Assembly: GCA_964482435.1 (NCBI GenBank)
Contig: CAYZXL010000082.1
Location: 1-16,141 of the forward strand
Direction: 5' to 3'
Length of the DNA: 16,141 nucleotides
Source of the DNA: CAYZXL01 sp964482435
GTDB taxonomy: Bacteria > Auribacterota > JABMQX01
The stretch's first letter is position 1. The number at the start of each line of letters is the position of its first letter. Under the pieces are notes generated by a model, which was not told where the DNA came from, ran no database searches, and saw nothing but the letters and a program-made list of their open reading frames with translations. A program made the translations under genes and the position numbers. Below, one piece after another: positions 1-5,345 of the stretch.

Positions 1-82
1 TCACAACTCCTGGGAGAATATAACATAATCCGTGAACTTGTGCAACTAAGTACTACGCAGCGCTGGTCAACACAGGGAAGAC

Positions 83-158
83 CTCTCGCAAAGGCGCCAA
101 GCACGCTAAGACGAGGACATGGGGAATTCTTGGCATCTTAGCGTCTTGGCGAGAAAAA
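83..158. repeat. Repeat A, copy 1 (imperfect inverted repeat)
   Basis: The left arm starts CTCTCGCAAAGG and runs through CCAAG and ACGCTAAG. The right arm reads CTTAGCGTCTTGGCGAGAAA. The reverse complement of the right arm matches the left arm apart from a short insertion. The same palindromic design recurs at 695, 894 and 1091, with a partial copy at 15851. Similar 'CGCAAAG/CCAAG' intergenic palindromes are common in environmental bacterial genomes (general knowledge, not checked here). Confidence 0.75.
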
Positions 159-176
159 ACGGGCCTGAGGGAGCCA

Positions 177-212
177 TTTTTATGGTCTCCGGGTGAACGA
201 AGTTCATGGGGT
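177..212. repeat. Repeat B, copy 1 (GAA-loop hairpin)
   Basis: This copy contains ATGGTCTCCGGG followed by the perfect mini-hairpin TGAAC-GAA-GTTCA at 194-206. It is the most diverged of three B copies: the downstream part (GGCACTGCCCTGAAAAC in the others) is not conserved. The hairpin stem differs from the other copies at one base pair that stays pairable. Confidence 0.7.
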
Positions 213-301
213 ACCGCGGTGAGTTTTCCCCCCAGATTGAGGGGCCAGGGCGAAACCCGGATCGGTAGGATTTTTGAACCGGTTCTAAATCTCTGAGAGA
301 C

Positions 302-583
302 ATGATAGACATACAGGAAACTGAAAGCGGGCTGTTATTCTTAGTCAGGGTTCAGCCAAAGGCACGCGCAAACAAAATCCTCGGCGACTTCGCCGGAATG
401 CTCAAAGTCGGCGTTACTGCCCCCGCCGAGAAGGGGAAAGCGAACGCAGCGGTCATCGCTCTTCTCGCCGAGAAGCTCGATGTATCGAAATCATCAATAA
501 AGATTGTCTGCGGAGAGACCTGCCGCATCAAGACGTTGAGGGTGAAAGGCGTCTCCCAGGAGGACATCCTGGCGCTCGTGTGA
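302..583 (+). CDS. DUF167 / YggU-family protein (UPF0235)
   Basis: This 93-residue protein matches the length and pattern of the DUF167 (YggU, UPF0235) family. It has a beta strand ending in V-Q-P-K-A (residues 17-21), the signature APAEKGKAN (40-48), a helix to residue 60, and the closing G-E-T-C-R-I-K-T-L-R-V segment (71-81). The family is widespread, small and cytosolic, and its biochemical function is not established. The ATG is preceded only by a weak purine stretch (GAGAGA). The gene stands alone, with repeat elements on both sides and no operon partner. Family assignment is confident; a cellular role cannot be given. Confidence 0.88.
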   Translation: MIDIQETESGLLFLVRVQPKARANKILGDFAGMLKVGVTAPAEKGKANAAVIALLAEKLDVSKSSIKIVCGETCRIKTLRVKGVSQEDILALV

Positions 584-638
584 CTACACGCGGCCACAAG
601 CAGGCTGGCGTATGGCGCGGGGACCAAAATGCCGCCGG

Positions 639-654
639 ACAGGATGAACAGGAT
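639..654. repeat. Single arm of the ACAGGAT repeat
   Basis: ACAGGATGAACAGGAT is exactly the reverse complement of the right arm of the hairpin at 7861-7910. Here only one arm is present, followed directly by GCTGCCCTGAAAAT, which resembles the end of repeat B. Confidence 0.65.
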
Positions 655-694
655 GCTGCCCTGAAAATAACCGCTACGCGGCTGGCAGGGATGG

Positions 695-767
695 CTCTCG
701 CAAAGCCGCTAAGGCCGCAAAGAAGCACGAATCCTTCGGGTCTTTGCGCCTTGGCGAGAGAAAACGG
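695..767. repeat. Repeat A, copy 2
   Basis: The left arm begins CTCTCGCAAAGC and continues to AAGGCCGCAAAGAAG. The right arm is TCTTTGCGCCTTGGCGAGAG followed by AAAACGG. The arms are complementary over CTCTCGC and AAGGC(C)GCAAAGA, so the element can fold as a long imperfect hairpin. Confidence 0.8.
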
Positions 768-809
768 AATCCGGGTTGTGGCCTCAAAGTGACGGCTGCG
801 CACACTGGA

Positions 810-859
810 TTTTCATGGTCTCCGGGTGAGCGAAGCTCATGAGGCACTGCCCTGAAAAC
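810..859. repeat. Repeat B, copy 2
   Basis: This is a full-length 50-base copy running from TTTTCATGGTCTCC to CACTGCCCTGAAAAC, with the perfect mini-hairpin TGAGC-GAA-GCTCA at 827-839. The outer ends TTTTCA and TGAAAA are also complementary. The core contains GCGAAGC, known from DNA structural work as an unusually stable mini-hairpin. Confidence 0.8.
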
Positions 860-893
860 GAGCGCGACCCGGTCACCTTTTGGACGGGAACTC

Positions 894-973
894 TTTCTCG
901 CAAAGCCGCCAAGGCCGCGAAGGAGCAAGCCCCGTGAATTCCTGGCGTCTTAGCGTCTTGGCGAGAGAAAACG
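894..973. repeat. Repeat A, copy 3
   Basis: The left arm is TTCTCGCAAAGCCGCCAAGG with following bases. The right arm is CTTAGCGTCTTGGCGAGAG followed by AAAACG. The right arm is nearly identical to that of copy 1, while the left arm resembles copy 2, so arms of different sub-types are combined. Confidence 0.78.
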
Positions 974-988
974 CGCCCCACAGGGGCA

Positions 989-1038
989 TTTTCATGGTCT
1001 CCGGGTGAGCGAAGTTCATGAGGCACTGCCCTGAAAAC
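989..1038. repeat. Repeat B, copy 3
   Basis: This full-length copy is nearly identical to the one at 810. Its hairpin is TGAGC-GAA-GTTCA (1006-1018), in which one stem pair is G-T, intermediate between the A-T of copy 1 and the G-C of copy 2. It is followed by diverged sequence up to a GC hairpin at 1071. Confidence 0.8.
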
Positions 1039-1070
1039 AAGTGCTGCGCGGCGAGCGGCCGGCAGCCTCG

Positions 1071-1087
1071 CCCCGCCCAAGGCGGGG
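1071..1087. repeat. 7-bp GC hairpin with 3-base loop
   Basis: CCCCGCC-CAA-GGCGGGG is a perfect 7-bp stem. A near-identical hairpin with a GAA loop lies at 7257-7273. There is no T-tract, so it is not an obvious intrinsic terminator. Confidence 0.6.
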
Positions 1088-1090
1088 GGT

Positions 1091-1165
1091 CGTAAAGCCG
1101 CAAAGATGCAAAGAAGCACGCCCTGTAAGCCCTCCGCCTCTTTGCGCCTTGGCGAGAGAAAACGG
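1091..1165. repeat. Repeat A, copy 4
   Basis: The left arm is CGTAAAGCCGCAAAGATGC followed by AAAGAAGCACG. The right arm is CTCTTTGCGCCTTGGCGAGAG followed by AAAACGG, matching copy 2 almost base for base. No B element follows; several short GC hairpins do. Confidence 0.75.
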
Positions 1166-1331
1166 AATCCGACGGGCCCGAAAACCGGCAGCGCCTGCCG
1201 GGCTTCAGCCGGCAGAGCCTTTTAGCAATCCCGCCATCGGCGGGACTTTAGCCGGGCTTCTCGACCGGAAGGGTTCATCCAGAACACGCGGCCGAATTCA
1301 CAGGAATGCGCGTCTTAGCGATCGTCAAAGC

Positions 1332-1337
1332 GGGAGG
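1332..1337 (+). promoter_or_regulatory. Ribosome binding site fixing the GTG start
   Basis: GGGAGG lies five bases before the GTG at 1343. It supports a non-ATG start for the Nudix gene, whose zinc ribbon begins only six residues in. Confidence 0.7.
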
Positions 1338-1342
1338 AAAAC

Positions 1343-1852
1343 GTGGACTATAAGTTCTGCTCTCGGTGCGGGCAAAAGCTCAAAGAGAAAGTGCTTGACC
1401 ACAAGCGCAGGCTTTCCTGCCCCGCGTGCGGGTTCGTCCAGTATTTCAATCCCGTCCCGGCCGCCGCGGTCGCCATCGTCCAGGGCGAAAAGATATTGCT
1501 CGTGCAGCGTGCGATTGAGCCGAGGAAGGGGCTGTGGTCTTTGCCGGCGGGCTTTATTGAGATTGACGAGTCCGTCCAACAATGCGCCGTCCGGGAGGTC
1601 AAGGAGGAGACCAACCTCGACGTGGAATTGAGCGGATTGCTCGCCGTCTATTCCGTTTTCGACGACCCCCGATACGTCTGCCTCCTCGTCGTCTATTCCG
1701 GAAAAATCCTCGGCGGCGAACTCAAATGCGGCGACGACGCCTCTGACGCTAAATTCTTCCCCCCGTCCGCCCTTCCGCCCATCGCCTTCAAAGTCCACCG
1801 CCTCGCGATCGACGCAGCTTTCCAGAAACGGCAAGGCGTGTTCGAGGATTAG
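1343..1852 (+). CDS. Nudix hydrolase with N-terminal zinc ribbon
   Basis: This 169-residue cytosolic protein begins with a zinc ribbon (C6-x2-C9 ... C26-x2-C29, then YFNP), as in the Nudix_N_2 type extension. The Nudix fold follows from about residue 38. The Nudix box is at 70-92: G70-x5-E76-x7-R84-E85-V-K-E88-E89-T-N91-L92. The metal-binding glutamates are all present, and the usual glycine of the EExG part is asparagine. The family hydrolyses nucleoside diphosphates linked to another moiety, such as ADP-ribose, ADP-sugars or NADH. The SQPWPFP motif of NADH pyrophosphatase (NudC) is absent, so an ADP-ribose or sugar-nucleotide pyrophosphatase is more likely; the substrate cannot be fixed. 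It starts at GTG with a good ribosome site and ends 12 bases from the convergent small gene. Confidence 0.9.
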   Translation: MDYKFCSRCGQKLKEKVLDHKRRLSCPACGFVQYFNPVPAAAVAIVQGEKILLVQRAIEPRKGLWSLPAGFIEIDESVQQCAVREVKEETNLDVELSGLLAVYSVFDDPRYVCLLVVYSGKILGGELKCGDDASDAKFFPPSALPPIAFKVHRLAIDAAFQKRQGVFED

Positions 1853-1864
1853 CCCCCGCCGCCA

Positions 1865-1984
1865 TCATTTCGGCAGGCGCTTTTGCATGACGACATTGCC
1901 GCAGTTCTTGCAGACCCACTTCCGCATCTTGTGGAAGCTTCTTTTCTGTTCGACCATCGCCTTTCCGCACCGCTTGCAGGTCAC
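1865..1984 (-). CDS. Very small zinc-ribbon protein (39 residues)
   Basis: A short frame encodes 39 residues beginning MTCKRCGK and ending in a lysine/arginine-rich tail. It has two CxxC knuckles (C3-x2-C6 and C25-x2-C28, numbering from the GTG), the classic layout of a zinc ribbon, and is very basic. The only possible start is a GTG, six bases after AAAGGA. The frame upstream stays open to a TAA about 60 bases away but has no other start codon. Function is unknown; nucleic-acid or protein binding is typical for such ribbons. It lies 100 bases downstream of the beta-helix gene at 2085-3428 on the same strand, so it could be the last gene of that transcript, and it ends 12 bases from the convergent Nudix gene. 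Confidence 0.68.
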   Translation of the reverse strand: MTCKRCGKAMVEQKRSFHKMRKWVCKNCGNVVMQKRLPK

Positions 1985-2084
1985 GACGTGTCCTTTCTGG
2001 GGCTTGTCATTCGGGGTTCCCCAGGCGATAGAGATGCTGGTCCATTACGCACGGCTGACCGGGGGCGAACTCTCCGATGCAGGC

Positions 2085-3428
2085 TCATTTTATTTCTACT
2101 CTGTAGAACTTGAGCATGGAGGCAGCGTCGGAGTCGGTCCAGGTTGTCTCGTCCCCTGCGGAGGTCACTGTTGCCACGCTATTCCACATCGCCGCCGCGA
2201 GGTCCGTGCAGGACCAGACGCCGTAGCGGACCCTCTGCCTGCTGTGCCAACGAAGCTCGGGCGAACCTGCCGGAGACGTTAATGTTATGCCCGCGACGCA
2301 GAACTTGAACTCATACGCACCCATGTCCACGGTGATAGACGTGGCCCCCAGAAGGATTCGCGGATTCCCGTCGAGGTCAACTGCCCCGTTCATCCAATCT
2401 TCGTTTATTCCCGCGTCAATGCATGGGGAATTGGGCAAAAGGCGGTAATCGTTGTCCTCGTACGTCGCCGGGTCGTCATCGGGTCCATCCGGGTCAACAA
2501 ATCGCGGATTACCCGACATGTTCCCCAGCCCGCCGCTGGTCCAATCCTTGATGCAGGAGTAAGTCGGTGCGACGCAGTCGTCGGTCATTTCGGGACGGCT
2601 ACCGCACGTGTTTCCCCGAACGATGCAGTTCGTCATTGAACCGCCCGCGGGCCCCTGATAGGCTCTTCCTAAATGAGAAATCCCTCCCCCCTCAACCGTT
2701 CCGGAGTTGCCTACAACTATATTATTCCGTAAGACGGCGTTGCAGTGGGACATGCCGCCTCCACACCCTCCGGAGTTTCCGGCGACGAGATTGTTCTGAA
2801 TAATCCCATGTGAATAAAAGATCCCACCCCCGTGCCATTTGGTGTCCGCATGGCCGGCGGCATTTCCGACGATAAGGCTATTCTGGGTCAAACCGTCGCA
2901 GGCGATTATCCCGCCGCCGTCTTGGGCCGTGTTGCCGGCGACGATATTGTTCTCCAACGTCGCACGTGTGCGGGGTCCAGACCACAATCCGCCGTAGATT
3001 CCCCCTCCTCCGAGAGATGTGCCCCCGGCGGGGCTCGAGTATGGGGTTCCGGAGCCGTTCTGGATCGTGAAGCCACAAATGGCGCAGGTCTCGTCCTCAG
3101 TTCCTGCGAAGGTGACGACGGAGCCGGCTTGGTTGCCGTCAATGACGGTGCTGCGGACCACGCCCCAATTGGTCGTGTCCGTACTCCGGAGAACGATGTT
3201 CTTGCCCCCGAAATTGATATTCTCGACATACTTTCCCTGGGCGACGATGACCGTATCCCCGTTTGCGGCTTTGTCTATGCCGGCCTGTATGTTCCTCAGT
3301 GCTTTTTCCCACGAAGTCCCATCTCCCGGCTTGGGGACCGAGCCATCAACGTACCACGTCCCGGCCCACGCTCCGCCGAGAATACAAACCGCCAGCATTG
3401 CACTCATCGCACTGATAGTCGCTTTCAT
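2085..3428 (-). CDS. Secreted right-handed beta-helix protein, choice-of-anchor-Q type
   Basis: The 447-residue protein has a signal peptide (residues 1-23, hydrophobic core then AWAG). Next comes the conserved entry segment TWYVDGSVPKPGDGTSWEKAL and I-Q-A-G-I-D-K-A, typical of parallel beta-helix (pectin-lyase-like) proteins. A glycine/asparagine-rich helical core follows (about 55-290), with recurring N-N-I-V-A-G-N and G-G-G-I turns. The segment 326-373 (YRLLPNSPCIDAG, then DLDGNPRI and VDMGAYEF) is the signature of choice-of-anchor-Q domain proteins. The last ~55 residues form a module ending KFYRVEIK that also closes the neighbouring paralogue. It is probably a surface or extracellular carbohydrate-associated protein; no catalytic residues can be assigned. 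It lies 58 bases downstream of the paralogue, so the two are likely co-transcribed. Confidence 0.88.
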   Translation of the reverse strand: MKATISAMSAMLAVCILGGAWAGTWYVDGSVPKPGDGTSWEKALRNIQAGIDKAANGDTVIVAQGKYVENINFGGKNIVLRSTDTTNWGVVRSTVIDGNQAGSVVTFAGTEDETCAICGFTIQNGSGTPYSSPAGGTSLGGGGIYGGLWSGPRTRATLENNIVAGNTAQDGGGIIACDGLTQNSLIVGNAAGHADTKWHGGGIFYSHGIIQNNLVAGNSGGCGGGMSHCNAVLRNNIVVGNSGTVEGGGISHLGRAYQGPAGGSMTNCIVRGNTCGSRPEMTDDCVAPTYSCIKDWTSGGLGNMSGNPRFVDPDGPDDDPATYEDNDYRLLPNSPCIDAGINEDWMNGAVDLDGNPRILLGATSITVDMGAYEFKFCVAGITLTSPAGSPELRWHSRQRVRYGVWSCTDLAAAMWNSVATVTSAGDETTWTDSDAASMLKFYRVEIK

Positions 3429-3486
3429 TGCTACCCCGTTTCCTTTTGCGAAAGCTCACCTCTCCTGTAGCCTACCTGCCGCACGC

Positions 3487-4776
3487 TCACTTTATCTCGA
3501 CTCTGTAGAACTTGAGGATGGAAGCCGTGTCGGGGTCAGTCCAGGTCATCACGTCCCCCTTAGATACCACCTCCCCCTCCGCGTTCCACAGCCCGCCAGC
3601 GAGATCCGTGCACGACCATACACCGTACCACACCATCCGCCTGCTCTCCCAGCTAAGCTCGCGCCCACCTGTCGCGGGGACTATTCTGATGCCGGAGATG
3701 CGGAATCTGTATTCGTACGCGCCCATGTCAACCGTGAGCGACGATATACCGGCCAAGATTCGCGGGTTCCCGTCCAGGTCAACGGCCCCCACCATCCAGT
3801 CCTCGTTTATTCCCGCATCAATGCAGGGCGAACCCGGCAGAAGGCGGTAGTTGTTATCCTCGAACGTGGCAGGGTCGTCATCTGGGCCGTCCGGGTCAAC
3901 GAATCCCGGATTCAGAGCAATGTTCCCTTCGCCGCCTCCGGTCCAACCCTCGATGCAAGAATATGTGGGCGTGCTGCTGACGTCATAAAACTGAGGCCCG
4001 TTGGTAGCTGTATTGCCCCAGATAATGCAGTTTTGGATTGGCGGGTTGTAGTGGGCTATACCGCCCCCATGGTCTGTCGCTCGGTTCCAGCAGATAGTGC
4101 AGTTCTGGAATGTCCCGTGGGACCAGCCCACGCCGCCGTCTTGATAGGCAGAGTTTCCGACAATCAGGCAGTTCACCATCACGCCCTCCATGGCGCCCAC
4201 GCCGCCGCCCCACTGGTCACTCAGGTTACCAGCGATGATGTTGTTCTCGAGTCTGCCAGCGCAGGCCCATAAGCCCCCGCACCCACCGTAGTCGCCCCCG
4301 CCGTAGGCATGATTCCCGATGACCATGTTGTTCGAGATTGTAGCGCCGGTAGGAACGACCATGGAACCGGCGCCCAAAATTCCGCCTCCGACGAACCCAT
4401 AACCGTTGGTGACTGTGAACCCAGAGAGGACACAAGTTTCGTTTTCGGTTCCGTCGAAAGTGACGGTGGAGCCCGATTTGTTCCCGTCAATGATGGTCTG
4501 TTTCACGGCTCTCCAGTCCCTTGGGTTCGTGCTCGTGAGGACGATGTTCTTGCCCTTGAAGTTGATGTTCTCGACATACGTTCCCTGGGCGACGATGACT
4601 GTATCCCCATCTGCGGCCTTGTCTATCCCCGCCTGTATCTTCTTCAGCGCCTTTTCCCACGAAGTCCCGTCTCCGGCTTTCGGCACCGAGGCATCCACGT
4701 ACCACGTCGTCGCCGGAACCGCTAAGCGAGTGCAAAGCATCACCCCAAGACTCATCGCACAAATACTCGTCCTCAT
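3487..4776 (-). CDS. Secreted right-handed beta-helix protein, paralogue
   Basis: This 429-residue protein is paralogous to the gene at 2085-3428. It shares a signal peptide (residues 1-23), the TWYVDASVPKAGDGTSWEKAL entry segment, beta-helix rungs rich in N-x-I-x-G-N and G-G-G (about 55-275), and the YRLLPGSPCIDAG...VDMGAYEY signature (310-356). It also ends in the same closing module, KFYRVEIK. The start at 4776 was chosen because AGGAGGGG sits a few bases upstream and the protein then opens directly with a signal peptide. The frame remains open 26 codons further upstream, but that extension would bury the signal peptide. The ends are highly similar to the neighbour, while the middle rungs differ in length and sequence. 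It is the first gene of the leftward pair. An extracellular role is likely; substrate unknown. Confidence 0.88.
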   Translation of the reverse strand: MRTSICAMSLGVMLCTRLAVPATTWYVDASVPKAGDGTSWEKALKKIQAGIDKAADGDTVIVAQGTYVENINFKGKNIVLTSTNPRDWRAVKQTIIDGNKSGSTVTFDGTENETCVLSGFTVTNGYGFVGGGILGAGSMVVPTGATISNNMVIGNHAYGGGDYGGCGGLWACAGRLENNIIAGNLSDQWGGGVGAMEGVMVNCLIVGNSAYQDGGVGWSHGTFQNCTICWNRATDHGGGIAHYNPPIQNCIIWGNTATNGPQFYDVSSTPTYSCIEGWTGGGEGNIALNPGFVDPDGPDDDPATFEDNNYRLLPGSPCIDAGINEDWMVGAVDLDGNPRILAGISSLTVDMGAYEYRFRISGIRIVPATGGRELSWESRRMVWYGVWSCTDLAGGLWNAEGEVVSKGDVMTWTDPDTASILKFYRVEIK

Positions 4777-4867
4777 CTGCCCCTCCTTCCTCCTGTGAAT
4801 TTTCATGTTCTGCAAAAGAAAAAAAGACACACCTCGCCTTCGACCGGGTTGCAACCAGCGCAGTAGC

Positions 4868-4922
4868 GCTTTTGACGTTGCGGCCCGGGACTCTTCATTA
4901 TATCATGCGTTGAAATTGCCCC
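4868..4922. repeat. 55-base gap-flanking direct repeat, left copy
   Basis: This block begins GCTTTTGACGTTGCGG and ends TTGAAATTGCCCC. It is identical to 5023-5077, and the two sit exactly at the edges of the N run. Most likely they are one locus reported twice, because two contig ends overlapping by 55 bases were not merged. Confidence 0.9.
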
Positions 4923-5022
4923 NNNNNNNNNNNNNNNNNNNNNNNNNNNNNNNNNNNNNNNNNNNNNNNNNNNNNNNNNNNNNNNNNNNNNNNNNNNNNN
5001 NNNNNNNNNNNNNNNNNNNNNN
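4923..5022. other. Assembly gap of exactly 100 Ns
   Basis: There are 100 consecutive N, a conventional scaffold spacer rather than a measured length. Both sides end in the same 55 bases, so the true distance may be negative (overlap), or may hide a short tandem repeat or a longer element with identical ends. Confidence 0.98.
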
Positions 5023-5077
5023 GCTTTTGACGTTGCGGCCCGGGACTCTTCATTATATCATGCGTTGAAATTGCCCC
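5023..5077. repeat. 55-base gap-flanking direct repeat, right copy
   Basis: This is an exact copy of 4868-4922 on the other side of the N run. Its sequence contains the -10-like hexamer of the possible leftward promoter annotated at 5052-5079. Confidence 0.9.
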
Positions 5078-5079
5078 AA
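5052..5079 (-). promoter_or_regulatory. Possible sigma-70-like promoter, leftward
   Basis: On the minus strand there is TTGGGG (5079-5074), a 16-base spacer, then TATAAT (5057-5052). The -10 is a perfect match to the standard consensus; the -35 matches only TTG. It would drive the beta-helix pair. Once the gap is collapsed, the -10 lies roughly 120 bases before the ATG at 4776. It rests on motif resemblance only. Confidence 0.35.
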
Positions 5080-5154
5080 TACAGAATCATGGATATTCAG
5101 TAATGTCCTGTCTTGGGAGGGAGTTACCGCACAGGACGCGGAGGATGTATGTTT

Positions 5155-5206
5155 GTGGCACGGGCGTCTCGCCCGTGGAAGATCATGGGCAAGATGCCCA
5201 TGCCAC
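5155..5206. repeat. Two-hairpin palindromic repeat, copy 1
   Basis: Outer arms GTGGCA and TGCCAC enclose two hairpins with 8-bp stems: CACGGGCG-TCT-CGCCCGTG (5159-5177) and CATGGGCA-AGA-TGCCCATG (5184-5202). The 52-base layout recurs at 7968-8019 with one base changed in the linker. In translation it reads GTGVSPVEDHGQDAHAT, a peptide that often appears in over-predicted hypothetical proteins of environmental bacteria (general knowledge). Confidence 0.88.
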
Positions 5207-5329
5207 CTCACAACTGCCGTCTGTGTGGCGTGCCGACTGTACCGGCACACGCACGCGAGACCGAGGGATTACAGAAAAACGCAAAAATCCTGTGTCCTAC
5301 CTGAGACTGAGGCCATACCACGTTCATCG

Positions 5330-5335
5330 AAGGAG
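5330..5335 (+). promoter_or_regulatory. Ribosome binding site deciding the lyase start
   Basis: AAGGAG lies ten bases before the ATG at 5346. The same frame is open 81 codons further upstream, but that extension translates the two-hairpin repeat and lacks a ribosome site, so 5346 is preferred. Confidence 0.65.
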
Positions 5336-5345
5336 CACTCGAAGA

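Larger units (their letters stand above)
1..301. other. Gene-free left edge with one A and one B repeat
   Basis: No convincing coding sequence is visible on either strand. The short open frames here are built from the repeats annotated separately (A1 and B1). Bases 1-82 show nothing recognisable and no truncated gene can be identified at the window edge. Confidence 0.6.
584..1342. other. Gene-free stretch made largely of palindromic repeats
   Basis: The 759 bases between the DUF167 and Nudix genes contain, in order: a single ACAGGAT-type arm (639-654), a remnant of a B-element end (655-668), A2 (695-767), B2 (810-859), A3 (894-973), B3 (989-1038), a GC hairpin (1071-1087), A4 (1091-1165), and small hairpins at 1185-1201 and 1230-1244. 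Apparent open frames here read through the repeats in both directions and are judged non-coding. Confidence 0.8.
4777..5345. other. Divergent intergenic region containing the assembly gap
   Basis: This region separates the leftward beta-helix genes from the rightward lyase. It contains a palindrome GGTTGCAACC (4847-4856), two identical 55-base blocks around 100 Ns, a possible leftward promoter, an inverted repeat GTCCTGT/ACAGGAC (5105-5111 and 5131-5137), and a two-hairpin repeat (5155-5206). No gene is supported. Confidence 0.7.

Noticed and set aside
83..1165. CRISPR-like array
   Set aside because: The repeats are palindromic, of two alternating types, unequal in spacing, and have no uniform-length unique spacers or nearby cas genes.
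1041..1631. 196-residue plus-strand open frame overlapping the Nudix gene
   Set aside because: Arg/Ser/Pro-rich composition, translation through repeat A, and overlap in another frame with a gene that has clear motifs.
3019..4272. 417-residue plus-strand open frame opposite the beta-helix genes
   Set aside because: It spans the end of one minus-strand gene and the start of another in antisense, with no domain. The minus-strand genes have signal peptides and family signatures.
4805..5068. Open frame running across the N gap
   Set aside because: It exists only because N codons are not stops, and both ends are the same duplicated 55-base word.
5103..5345. In-frame 81-codon extension of the lyase gene
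   Set aside because: It translates the two-hairpin repeat, has no ribosome site, and would bury an obvious signal peptide that starts at 5346.
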